This document shows positions 9,556 to 17,966 of a stretch of 64,000 bases of DNA, in pieces. The translations under genes were made by a program, and so were the position numbers. Position 1 is the first letter of the stretch; each line of letters opens with the position of its first letter. The DNA lies in contig JAFGLZ010000241.1 of the NCBI GenBank assembly GCA_016927755.1, forward strand, positions 83,250 to 147,249. Direction: 5' to 3'. The notes beneath the pieces are model-generated. The model was not told where the DNA came from. It ran no database searches and was given only the letters and a program-made list of their open reading frames with translations. The DNA comes from Phycisphaerae bacterium. Its GTDB lineage: Bacteria > Planctomycetota > Phycisphaerae > UBA1845 > JAFGLZ01.

Positions 9556-10977
9556 CTACCCCGTGCTCCGGAGCGCCAGTCGCTTGAGCAGCAGCATGAG
9601 CAGGGCCCAGAGGTTGTCCTTGTCGGGCAGGTCGCGGACGACGCGGTAGGCGCGGCGGGGGCTGAGGAAGAAGCGGCGGACGGTTCGCTTGCGGATTCGG
9701 TTCAGCTCGGCGTCGGGCACGTCGGTGAGGTTGACGAACTCCTTGCTGAAGTAGTTCCGCTCGAATTGGCTGAGCACGGGCTTGCCGATCTCCTTGGCCC
9801 AATCGGCCAAGCCCGTTCCCTCGAACGGATTGACGACGAAGATGTTCGCCGTGTGCAGGTCGGAGTGGATGGCGAAATCGCTCGTGGCCAGCAGCTCGGC
9901 TCGGGTCTCCGTGGGGAAGCCCAGCATGAAGAAGCCGTGGCAGAAGATGCCGTGCTTGAGGGCCAGCGAGATGTTGTGGCGGATCCTCTCGAGGTTGATG
10001 TTCTTCTGGAGCTTGCGCTGCAGCCTGGGCGAGGCGGTCTCGACGGCGAAGGCCATGAAGACGACGCCGGCTCGCTTGGCCTTGACGAAGAACTCCTCGT
10101 CGAGGTGATCGCCCCGCACGCCGTTGGGGAACGTCAGGCGAAGCTTCATGCCGGACTCGACGATCATGTCGAAGATCCGCTTGGCTCGAGGCAGGTCGAG
10201 GTTGAAGATGTCGTCGATGATCTCGAAGTGGCGGATGCCGTACGTGTCGTGCAGCGCTCGGATTTCGGCCAGGACGTTCTCCGGGCTCCGCGTGCGGAAG
10301 CCCTTGCCGAAGACCTGATGGCAGTAGAGGCACTTGTAGGGGCACGATCGCGTGGTGAAGATCACCATGTAGTCGTTCGTGCCGCAGCGCGACATTCGGA
10401 TGAACTTCTTGTAGACCGGCAGCGGGATGAGGTCCCAGGCGGGGAAGGGGATGCTGTCGAGGTCGTCGATGTAGCGCGTGCGCGGGTTGATGCGAACCGC
10501 TCCATTCTCGCGGAAGGCCAGTCCGTCGATGCCGGCCACGTCGGGACGTCCGTTTGTGCCGGCTTCGCGCAGCACGCGAACCAGATCGTCGAACGTCAGT
10601 TCGCCCTCACCCGTTACGGCGTAGTCGATGTCGGCGTTCTCCATGACCCGCTGCGTGTAGGCCGAGGGATGCGGGCCGCCGACGACCACGGGCAGGTCGG
10701 CGCGGACGCTCTTGGCGATGCTCGCCACCCGGTCCATGCCGCTTGATTCGTAGGTCAGCGCGCTGATGCCGACGACGTGCGGGTCATAGGCGCGGATCGC
10801 CTCGGCCAGCCGACCGTAGGGCAACTGCTCGGCCGTCATATCCATGATGCGGACGTCGACGTCGCTCTGTCTGCGCACAAATGCTGCGAGGTACATGCAC
10901 CCGAGCGGCGGCATCAGCGTCGGCTGCTCTTCGTTGCGCCGCGGCTTGATCAGCAGGATTCGATACGGTTCCGCCAT
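9556..10977 (-). CDS. B12-binding radical SAM protein, paralogue 1 of 3
   Basis: This 473-residue protein has an N-terminal Rossmann-like cobalamin-binding domain: RILLIKPRRN, PHVVGISALT, then VVVGGPHPSAY. It lacks the DxHxxG ligand motif, as many class B members do. A radical SAM core follows with CPYKCLYC (CxxxCxxC) ligating the 4Fe-4S cluster. The start was taken as ATG 10977 by alignment with paralogue 3 (MSKTYRILLIKP); ATG 10986 is equally possible. Relatives include BchE/HpnP-type methylases and cyclases. It is the last of three tandem paralogues at 9.5-13.9 kb, probably one transcript. Confidence 0.88.
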   Translation of the reverse strand: MAEPYRILLIKPRRNEEQPTLMPPLGCMYLAAFVRRQSDVDVRIMDMTAEQLPYGRLAEAIRAYDPHVVGISALTYESSGMDRVASIAKSVRADLPVVVGGPHPSAYTQRVMENADIDYAVTGEGELTFDDLVRVLREAGTNGRPDVAGIDGLAFRENGAVRINPRTRYIDDLDSIPFPAWDLIPLPVYKKFIRMSRCGTNDYMVIFTTRSCPYKCLYCHQVFGKGFRTRSPENVLAEIRALHDTYGIRHFEIIDDIFNLDLPRAKRIFDMIVESGMKLRLTFPNGVRGDHLDEEFFVKAKRAGVVFMAFAVETASPRLQRKLQKNINLERIRHNISLALKHGIFCHGFFMLGFPTETRAELLATSDFAIHSDLHTANIFVVNPFEGTGLADWAKEIGKPVLSQFERNYFSKEFVNLTDVPDAELNRIRKRTVRRFFLSPRRAYRVVRDLPDKDNLWALLMLLLKRLALRSTG

Positions 10978-11009
10978 TGCACCCATCCGGGTCGGATGTC
11001 TTACAGAGC

Positions 11010-12410
11010 CTACACCTTGAGTAGCAGCCGTTTGACCAGGATCGTCACGAGATACGGCAACTGCGACTTGCACGGATAGTCTCTAACGATGGACCAGACA
11101 CGAGACGGCTTCAGCCAGAAACGGATCAGCCCATTCCGCCGGATGCGGTCCAGCTCCTTGTCGGGCAGGTCGGTCAGGTTCGTGAACCCCTCGCTGAGGT
11201 AGTTGTTGTCGAACCGGCTGAAGACCGGCTTGCCCATCGACTCGGCGAGCTCGGCCATCTCGGTTCCCTCGTACGCGTTGACGATGAACAGGTGGGCCGC
11301 GTGGAGCTTCGATCGCACGGCGAAGTCCACCGTCGCCTGGATCTCCTCGCGGGTCTCGCTGGGGAAGCCCAGCATGAAGAAGCCGAGGCAGAAGATGCCG
11401 TGTTTGCGCGCCAGGACGATGTTCCTCTCGATCCGCTCGAGATTGATGTTCTTTCGGAGCATTTTCTGGAGCCGCGGCGTGGCCGTCTCCACCGCGAAGG
11501 CCATGAACACCACGCCTGCCCGTCGGGCCTTGACGAAGAACTCCTCGTCCAGCCGGTCACCCCGCACGCCGTTGGGGAACGTGAGCCGCAGCTTCATCCC
11601 GGAATCGGCGATCATGTCGAAGATCTGCTTGGCCCTCGGCAGGTCGAGGTTGAAGATGTCGTCGATGATCTCGAACTCGCGAACGCCGTACTGGTCGTGC
11701 AGCGAGCGGATCTCGGCCAGGACGTTCTCCGGAGAGCGTTTTCGCAGCCCCTTGCCGAACATCTTGTGGCAGTAAAGGCACTTGTAGGGGCACGCGCGGG
11801 TCGTGAACAGCACCATGTAGTCGCCCACGCCGCTGCGGCTCATCCGATCGAATCGCTTGTACGCGGGAATGTCGATCAGGTCCCAGGCCGGGAAGGGCAG
11901 GGCGTCCAGGTCCTCGATGTAGCGTTGTCGCGGATTGATGCGGACGTTGCCGCCGTCTCGCCAGGCCAGCCCATCGATCTTCTCGACGGGGCCGCCGTTT
12001 CGCAGAGCGGCGCTGAGTTCGTCGGCGGTGACCTCGCCCTCGCCGATCACGGCGTAGTCGATATGGGTATCCTCCATGACCTGGGTGACGTACGCGGATG
12101 GGTGCGGGCCGCCCACGACCACCGGAAGGTCGGGGTGACGTTCCTTGATGATGGCGGCGAGTTTGTGCATCCCGTCGGATTCGAACGTCAAGGCGCTGAT
12201 GCCGACCCAGTCGGGCCGGAAGTCGCGAATCCGGTCGGGGACTTCTTCATACCGAATCTTGGCGGGGGCCATGTCGATGATGCGGACGTCGACGTCGCCG
12301 CGCCGGCGCAGATATCCCGCCAGGTATGTCATGCCCAGCGGGGGCATGAGGGACATCGTGTCGTTGTTTCGATAGGGCCTGACGAGCAGGACCTTCTGCG
12401 ACGCACTCAT
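11010..12410 (-). CDS. B12-binding radical SAM protein, paralogue 2 of 3
   Basis: This 466-residue protein is collinear with its neighbours. The cobalamin-binding domain (KVLLVRPYRNN, VVGGPHPSAYV) leads into the radical SAM cluster motif CPYKCLYCHKMFGKG. The middle segment EFEIIDDIFNLDLPRAK and the C-terminal segment AFAVETATPRLQ are nearly identical to those of the other two copies, so the triplication is real and the fold is maintained in each. The likely chemistry is radical methylation or rearrangement; the substrate is unknown. Only about 30 bases separate it from paralogue 1. Confidence 0.88.
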   Translation of the reverse strand: MSASQKVLLVRPYRNNDTMSLMPPLGMTYLAGYLRRRGDVDVRIIDMAPAKIRYEEVPDRIRDFRPDWVGISALTFESDGMHKLAAIIKERHPDLPVVVGGPHPSAYVTQVMEDTHIDYAVIGEGEVTADELSAALRNGGPVEKIDGLAWRDGGNVRINPRQRYIEDLDALPFPAWDLIDIPAYKRFDRMSRSGVGDYMVLFTTRACPYKCLYCHKMFGKGLRKRSPENVLAEIRSLHDQYGVREFEIIDDIFNLDLPRAKQIFDMIADSGMKLRLTFPNGVRGDRLDEEFFVKARRAGVVFMAFAVETATPRLQKMLRKNINLERIERNIVLARKHGIFCLGFFMLGFPSETREEIQATVDFAVRSKLHAAHLFIVNAYEGTEMAELAESMGKPVFSRFDNNYLSEGFTNLTDLPDKELDRIRRNGLIRFWLKPSRVWSIVRDYPCKSQLPYLVTILVKRLLLKV

Positions 12411-12522
12411 GGGTCAACCCAGCTCACCTGTTGGATGGTTCCACGCTTGCCGTCCTTCACGGGCTAAGGCGCCGGCTCGCGGGAGGGCAGGCGACGATCG
12501 TGACGTTGCTGACTCCAGGACG

Positions 12523-13926
12523 CTATCCTCTCTGCATCAATCGCTTCACGAGAATCGAGAGCAGCACCGGGAACCGGTCTCGATCGGGGTAGTCTCTGAG
12601 AATGGCCCAGATGCGCGACGGCTTCAGCCAGAACCGCCGGATGCCACGGCTGCGGATCGCGGCCAGCTCCTTGTCACTTAGATCCGTGAGATTGTTGAAG
12701 CCGTGACTCATGTAGGTGTCCTCGAAGTCCGAGTGCACGCGCTTGCCGAGATTCCTGGCGAGCGTGGCCAGCGCGGTTCCTTCATAGGCGTTGACGACGA
12801 ACAGGTGCGCGGCGTGCAGGTCGGAGTCGACCGCGAAGTCCACGGTCCTCTGCAACTCCTCACGGGTTTCCGTAGGGAAACCGAGCATGAAGAAGCCCTG
12901 GCACAAGATCCCCGCCTTGCGGGCGAGCGAGATGTTCTTCTTGATCTTGTCGAGCTTGACGTTCTTCTTGAGCATCTTCTGGAGGCGCGGCGTGGCCGTC
13001 TCGACCGCGAACGCCATGAAGATGCATCCGGCCTGTCGCAGCTTCGTGATGAACTCCTCGTCCATGTGGTCGCCGCGGATGCCGTTGGGAAACGTGAATC
13101 GGATCTTCATCCCGGATTCTATGATCAAATCGCAGATTCGCTTGGCCCGTTCGAGGTCGCAGTTGAAGATGTCGTCGATGATCTCGAATTCTCGGATTCC
13201 GTAGTCGTCGTAGAGCTTTCGGATCTCCTCGAGAACGTTTTCCGGTGATCGCTTGCGGAACTTCTTGCCGAACAGACCGTGACAGTAGATGCACTTGAAC
13301 GGGCAGGCCCGGGACGTGAAGAGCGCCATGAAGTCGCCGCGCCCGGTGTTGGACATCCGGACGAAGTTCTTGTATTTGCGGATCGGGATGAGGTCCCAGG
13401 CCGGGAAGGGCATGGCGTCCAGATCCTCGATAAACCGTGTCTGCGGATTGGCCTGGGTCCGCCCGTTCGTTCGGTAGACGAGCCGGTCAATGTCCTGGAC
13501 CGGCTCGCCGTTGCGAATGGCGGTCACCAGTTCGTCAAACGCCAACTCGCCCTCCCCGATAATCAGGTAGTCGAAATTCGCGTCCCCCATGACCTTCTCG
13601 GGGTATGCGGAAGGGTGGGGGCCGCCGCCGACGACGACCGTGTCGGGGCCCAACCGCTTGGCGATCGCCGCGGTTCGGTGGAACCCTCGAGACTCCACCG
13701 TCAGGGCCGTCACTCCGACCATGTCAGGTTTGAAGGCCCGTATCTGGTCGGTCAGGCGGGCGTAGCTCATGTTCTTCGGCGTCATGTCGATGATGCGGAG
13801 TTCGATGCCGGGTTGTTGCTGCCTGAGATAGTTGGCGAGATACATAATCCCCAATGGGGGCTCTACCGCGTAGGGCACGATGTTCTGCCGTGGTTTGATC
13901 AATAGGATGCGGTAAGTCTTCGACAT
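12523..13926 (-). CDS. B12-binding radical SAM protein, paralogue 3 of 3
   Basis: This 467-residue protein is the promoter-proximal copy. It has the cobalamin-binding domain (YRILLIKPRQN, VVVGGGPHPSAYP) and the cluster motif CPFKCIYCHGLFGKK. Start ATG 13926 is favoured; an in-frame GTG five codons upstream also exists. It is more lysine-rich than the other copies (for example KMLKKNVKLDKIKKN), which suggests it is the most divergent. The three copies are 466-473 residues with no frameshift, so all are probably functional. Confidence 0.87.
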   Translation of the reverse strand: MSKTYRILLIKPRQNIVPYAVEPPLGIMYLANYLRQQQPGIELRIIDMTPKNMSYARLTDQIRAFKPDMVGVTALTVESRGFHRTAAIAKRLGPDTVVVGGGPHPSAYPEKVMGDANFDYLIIGEGELAFDELVTAIRNGEPVQDIDRLVYRTNGRTQANPQTRFIEDLDAMPFPAWDLIPIRKYKNFVRMSNTGRGDFMALFTSRACPFKCIYCHGLFGKKFRKRSPENVLEEIRKLYDDYGIREFEIIDDIFNCDLERAKRICDLIIESGMKIRFTFPNGIRGDHMDEEFITKLRQAGCIFMAFAVETATPRLQKMLKKNVKLDKIKKNISLARKAGILCQGFFMLGFPTETREELQRTVDFAVDSDLHAAHLFVVNAYEGTALATLARNLGKRVHSDFEDTYMSHGFNNLTDLSDKELAAIRSRGIRRFWLKPSRIWAILRDYPDRDRFPVLLSILVKRLMQRG

Positions 13927-14249
13927 CAAGACGCGCTCCACAACATATTGCTTAACAAACCGATGCGAGGCTGGGTACAGGTTGCCTCATCCGAGGATGA
14001 TTGAGGGGGATACACCCTTGTGCTGAGGACCCGCCCGCCCGGATTGTGTCTTCGTTGGCAGCCCCTCCGAAGTGTACGGCCGCGATCGTGCAAGGCCTGT
14101 GCGGCGTCAAAGTTCTCATTATATCCCGTTCATCGGCTTGGCGGCAACTCCAGGTTGACATTCTCAGCCTGTCAGCGATGGCATTTCCTGCGACGTAGCC
14201 ACGGACATTAGACCTTATCCATGTCGTGTAATCCCTCCTCAGGGCCGGC
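13927..14249. other. Intergenic region between radical SAM genes
   Basis: This 323-base stretch lies between the B12-radical SAM triplet and the SPASM gene downstream of 14250. Several short frames of 60-105 codons occur on both strands, but none has a ribosome-binding site with a plausible composition or resembles a RiPP precursor. A TTGACA lies at about 14154 on the plus strand without a matching -10 box. Nothing else was recognised. Confidence 0.4.
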
Positions 14250-15248
14250 TTACTCTTTCGGTGCACGGAGCGGGGCCACGCTCGTCTCGAACTGTCGGCA
14301 TCGCAGGCATCTTGCCGGCGGGCGGCCGTTCGTCATCCCCGACAGCATCTTTCGCATCGCGGGGCCGTTGACGATCTCGGGCATGTCCGTTTCCAGGACG
14401 TTCCCGACAATCAGCTCGGCGTTGGGATCGAAGCAGCACAGAGACACGTCGCCGCTGGTCAAGATGTTGAAGTTGCCTCGCCACATCTCCAGACACATGG
14501 TCGGCGGCTCGTCTCCGAACTCGTAGAAGCAGGGCGCGAACTTGAACTGGGAGATCAGCCCATCCCAGTACGCTCGAATCTTGGGCAGATGCTTGACGTT
14601 CTCAGGCGTTACGACACAGCTCGCTCGGATCTGCGTTTCCGGTCGCTTGAGTCTCTGGAACTCGCTCACGTTGGTGCGGATCTCGTCGAGGTCGGCGCCA
14701 CGGATCTCGCGGCACGTCTCGGCGTCGGGCTCGATGCTGATATTGACCACGCTCACGGGCGATTCGGCGACCATCCGCAGACGCTCGCCGGATAGCTTGG
14801 TTCCGTTCGTGAAGATGAGAACCCGCCTGCCCTTTCGGTGGGCGTAATCGATCATGTCCCCGAGGTTCGGATTGAGCAGCGGTTCTCCGACCAGCGAGAA
14901 GGTGACACTCTCGACCGTGCGTGGAAGATGATCGATCGCCCGGCGAAAGACGTCCTCGCTCATCAGATGCGGGCGCTTGGCCTGAATCGCGCCGCTTCCC
15001 CAGCAGTATCGGCATCGGAGGTTGCAGCCGAAGACGGGTTCGATCAGGACGCTGACGAGTCCCCAGACGCGGGGGATCTTCAGCTTGTAGTAGACGACGT
15101 TCATGGCCGCTGTCGCGATGGTTCTCGGACGTCGGATTTTCTCGAAGATCCACTCGCCCTGGTCCGGATTTCCGAACACGACGCGTGCGCCGAGACGGTA
15201 GGCCGCCAAGACCGAACGCTCCATCAGGTTAACGCGTTCCCGCTGCAT
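14250..15248 (-). CDS. Radical SAM/SPASM protein, paralogue A
   Basis: This 332-residue protein has the cluster motif GCNLRCRYC (Cys75, 79 and 82) and further radical SAM strands SLVGEPLLNP and VLIFTNGTKL. A C-terminal SPASM-like segment follows (GDVSLCCFD, CLRCRQFE) that can bind auxiliary Fe-S. Before the barrel is a conserved leader, YRLGARVVFGNPDQGEWIFEKIRRPRTI in parts, shared with the gene at 16866-17858. The start ATG 15248 was chosen because it gives the same leader length as that paralogue; ATG 15260 is four codons further out. The substrate is unknown. Confidence 0.85.
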   Translation of the reverse strand: MQRERVNLMERSVLAAYRLGARVVFGNPDQGEWIFEKIRRPRTIATAAMNVVYYKLKIPRVWGLVSVLIEPVFGCNLRCRYCWGSGAIQAKRPHLMSEDVFRRAIDHLPRTVESVTFSLVGEPLLNPNLGDMIDYAHRKGRRVLIFTNGTKLSGERLRMVAESPVSVVNISIEPDAETCREIRGADLDEIRTNVSEFQRLKRPETQIRASCVVTPENVKHLPKIRAYWDGLISQFKFAPCFYEFGDEPPTMCLEMWRGNFNILTSGDVSLCCFDPNAELIVGNVLETDMPEIVNGPAMRKMLSGMTNGRPPARCLRCRQFETSVAPLRAPKE

Positions 15249-15720
15249 CAGGGATCCCATGGGGATTGATCTAATCGCGGTGTCGCCGCCGCCGACGCAC
15301 CGGCCCGATCACCGCGCGGCTTCCGAGAGACCGCAGAGGGCGAGCCGCGCTCGAACGTCCTCTATGCACGTATTCTAGGCGCGTTTGGATGCCGGGTCAC
15401 GCTGATGGTGCGAGCACGAGGTCCGATCGCGGTGGCGAAGAGGAGTCGTGCAGGCCGAAGGCGCTTGTTAGCGGAATCTCGCGGACGGGGGCTACCGCGA
15501 TCCTGGCGGGGCCGGCGGATGCGTGGTGGCGTTCATTGCGGGTTTAGTTGACGCACGTGATTCGGGACGTCTAGAATGAGTGGGTAGGGTGGGATTGAGA
15601 CGTCCACATCCTCAAGCACGTCTTTGGGAGAGAGGGGCCTCGACCCTCGCGATGTTACGTGAACAGAGGGCCTCGCGAGGCGGGCTTGATTCATCCGTTC
15701 CGTCCGAAGAGGGTGCTCCA
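15249..15720. other. Divergent promoter region
   Basis: This 470-base region separates the minus-strand SPASM gene from the plus-strand radical SAM gene. Apart from the candidate promoter at 15548-15577, nothing definite was seen. An in-frame extension of the downstream gene to ATG 15652 or 15580 is possible, but the added residues look non-coding. Confidence 0.4.
15548..15577 (+). promoter_or_regulatory. Candidate sigma-70-type promoter for the 15721 gene
   Basis: TTGACG at 15548-15553 and TAGAAT at 15572-15577 are separated by 18 bases. Each box matches the consensus at five of six positions. Transcription would start near 15584, giving a leader of about 135 bases. Confidence 0.4.
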
Positions 15721-16728
15721 GTGCTGTCGTTCTACGTTAGGAAAGTGGCTTCAGTCATCAAGACCGCGGGGCCGATCTTCGCGCTTCGGGCCGCCAAGTA
15801 CAAGGTTCTGTCGCGCCTGGGCGTCGCGCAGTTGATGAGCCTGTTCCTGTGCCCGTCCCATCGGTGCAACGCGAACTGCATCCACTGCTACGAGAAGTTC
15901 GCGGCAAATAAGGGCGCGGGACTCTCCACGGCAGAGGTCAAGGACGTTCTCGATCAGTTCAAGCGGCTCGGCGGGCTGGTGGTTCATCTCTGCAGCGGAG
16001 AGTTCCTGTTGCGAGAGGACCGTATGGAGATCATCCGGTACATCAGTGACAACCACATGTACGCGAGCGTGACCTCGAACGGTTTGCTGCTGGACGACGC
16101 GTTGTTGGATGAGCTCAAGGACGCCGGGTTGAGGGAACTGGTGGTCTCGATCGACAGCTCCGACGGGAGCCGGCATGACGAGTTCAGGGGCGTCAAGGGT
16201 TGTTTCGAGAAGGCGACGAACGGCCTGCGGCTTGCACGAGCCAAGAGGATCAACACCGCCGTTTGGACCTACGTGAGCAAGACCAACTTCGATGCGCTCG
16301 AAGGCGTGGTCAACCTCGGCAAGGAGCTTGGCGTGGAGTACACGTGGGTGTTCTTCCCGCTGCTCTCTGGTCACATGTTCGACAAGCCCGAGGAGAACCT
16401 GACATTCGAGGAGCGGGAAGCATTTCGTAGACAGTTCAACGGGCGACCCGAGGTCCGTCTGGAGTTCGCCAAGGAATCAGACATCTGTGTCGGGGGCGGA
16501 TGGAACCACGTCTGTGTCATGCCGTCGGGCGACGTGACGTTCTGCCCTCCCGTTCCCTATTCCTACGGCAACATCCGATCGAGATCACTCAGGGCTTGTC
16601 TCAAGGACATCGTTCGGGACCACAAGCGGTTCTGCCGATCCAAGTGCACCGGCCAGTGCATCGTGAACTTCCCCGAGTACCGAGAGAACTGCAACGCCAC
16701 CTTCATGTATGACCAGCAGTCGACGTAG
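15721..16728 (+). CDS. Radical SAM protein
   Basis: This 335-residue protein starts at a GTG preceded by GAGG; an upstream ATG at 15652 would add 23 residues. HRCNANCIHC carries the CxxxCxxC cluster ligands (Cys49, 53 and 56). LCSGEFLLREDRM corresponds to the GGEPLL strand, and LVVSIDSSDGSRHDEFRG is the next barrel motif. C-terminal cysteines (ICVGGGWNHVCVMPSGDVTFC and RSKCTGQCIVNF) look like a SPASM/twitch auxiliary cluster site. It lies between the two paralogous SPASM genes but on the opposite strand, and is more distantly related to them. Confidence 0.83.
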   Translation: MLSFYVRKVASVIKTAGPIFALRAAKYKVLSRLGVAQLMSLFLCPSHRCNANCIHCYEKFAANKGAGLSTAEVKDVLDQFKRLGGLVVHLCSGEFLLREDRMEIIRYISDNHMYASVTSNGLLLDDALLDELKDAGLRELVVSIDSSDGSRHDEFRGVKGCFEKATNGLRLARAKRINTAVWTYVSKTNFDALEGVVNLGKELGVEYTWVFFPLLSGHMFDKPEENLTFEEREAFRRQFNGRPEVRLEFAKESDICVGGGWNHVCVMPSGDVTFCPPVPYSYGNIRSRSLRACLKDIVRDHKRFCRSKCTGQCIVNFPEYRENCNATFMYDQQST

Positions 16729-16865
16729 GTCGGTCCGCGCGGCGCTGTCGTTCGGACTCGCCATTCCCCGGTAGAAACACGTGCTACTGCCCCTCTGATC
16801 CTCGCCGCGAGCGGCGTTCTCAATCGAAACGGACTTCTCGATACGTGGGAAGTCCCAGCGAGCGG

Positions 16866-17858
16866 CTACCCTCGATGGGCCCGGGGTGAGGCGATCGTCG
16901 TCTGGAACTGTCGGCATCCTAGACATCGCTGCGGTACTTGGCCATTGATCATTGCACCCAGGAGTTGCCGCATCTGCGCTCCGTTGGTCATGGCCGCCAC
17001 GCCGGTTTCCCGAACATTGCCGATGACAAGCTCTGGTTCAGGGTCGAAGCAGCATAGCGTAACGTCCCCGCTGGTCAGCAGGTTGAAGTTGCCTCGCCAC
17101 ATCTCCAGGCAGGTGCTGATGTGCGGGATGTCGGTCTGGTAGAGACAAGGGGCGAATTTGAACTCCGAGACGATCCCGCTCCAGTACTCCCGGACTTGTG
17201 CGAGGCGATCGAGGTTGTTCTCCGTGATGACGCACGACGCCTTGATCTGGAGGCGGTCCGGTTTGACGCGTTTGAATTCGCGAACGTTCTCGCGGATCTG
17301 GTCGAGATCCACGCCACGGTTCTCTCGAGCCGTTTCCAGATCCGGTTCTATGCTGATATTGACGACGTCGAGCTTCGACCCGGCCAGCATCGGCACTCGG
17401 TCACCGGTGAGTTTGGTGCCGTTTGTGTACATGATTGTCCTGCGTCCTGCCCTATGGGCATAGTCGATCATCTTGGCGATGTCGGGGTGCAGCAGGGGCT
17501 CGCCCATCAGGGAGAAGATGATGCTTTCGACGGTGGCCGGCAGCGAATCGATTGCCGAGTGAAAGACCTCCCAATCCATCAGCCGCGGCCGGTTGTTGTG
17601 CGTCTCCGGCTCGCCCCACCAGCAGTACTTACATCGGAGATTGCAGCCGTAGACGGGCTCCACCTGTACGCTGATCGGGCTCCAAATCCGCGGATTCTTG
17701 AGCTTGAAGTAGGCGAGGTTCATGACCGCGGCCAGGATCGTCCGAGGATGCCGGATCCGTTCATAGATCCACTCGCCCTGGTCGCCGCCGCCGAGGAATG
17801 CGCGGGCACCCAGCCGGTACATTCTCTTCATGAACTGGTGATAGGCTGATTCGCTCAT
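16866..17858 (-). CDS. Radical SAM/SPASM protein, paralogue B
   Basis: This 330-residue paralogue of the 14250-15248 gene has cluster motif GCNLRCKYCWWGEP (Cys72, 76 and 79), SLMGEPLLHPDI, IMYTNGTKLTG, and C-terminal GDVTLCCFDPEPE and CLGCRQFQ. The same N-terminal leader (YRLGARAFLGGGDQGEWIY) is present. GAGAAGG precedes the ATG at 17858. The two copies flank an oppositely oriented radical SAM gene. Their conserved leader, outside the usual fold, may form a membrane- or partner-binding element; no function is assigned. Confidence 0.85.
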   Translation of the reverse strand: MSESAYHQFMKRMYRLGARAFLGGGDQGEWIYERIRHPRTILAAVMNLAYFKLKNPRIWSPISVQVEPVYGCNLRCKYCWWGEPETHNNRPRLMDWEVFHSAIDSLPATVESIIFSLMGEPLLHPDIAKMIDYAHRAGRRTIMYTNGTKLTGDRVPMLAGSKLDVVNISIEPDLETARENRGVDLDQIRENVREFKRVKPDRLQIKASCVITENNLDRLAQVREYWSGIVSEFKFAPCLYQTDIPHISTCLEMWRGNFNLLTSGDVTLCCFDPEPELVIGNVRETGVAAMTNGAQMRQLLGAMINGQVPQRCLGCRQFQTTIASPRAHRG

Positions 17859-17966
17859 CGGGCGCCTTCTCTCGCGGCTCCGTGAGCCGCATGCCGCTCA
17901 CGCCAAACACCCTAATTGTAGGCCCTTGCCGGGCCCAGGTCACGCCGTCAAGGCGGTCTTGCAGTC

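Noticed and set aside
14001..14211. Short frames considered as a precursor peptide for the radical SAM enzymes
   Set aside because: No ribosome-binding site, no core-like repeats or conserved leader. They overlap in several frames, as random GC-rich DNA does.
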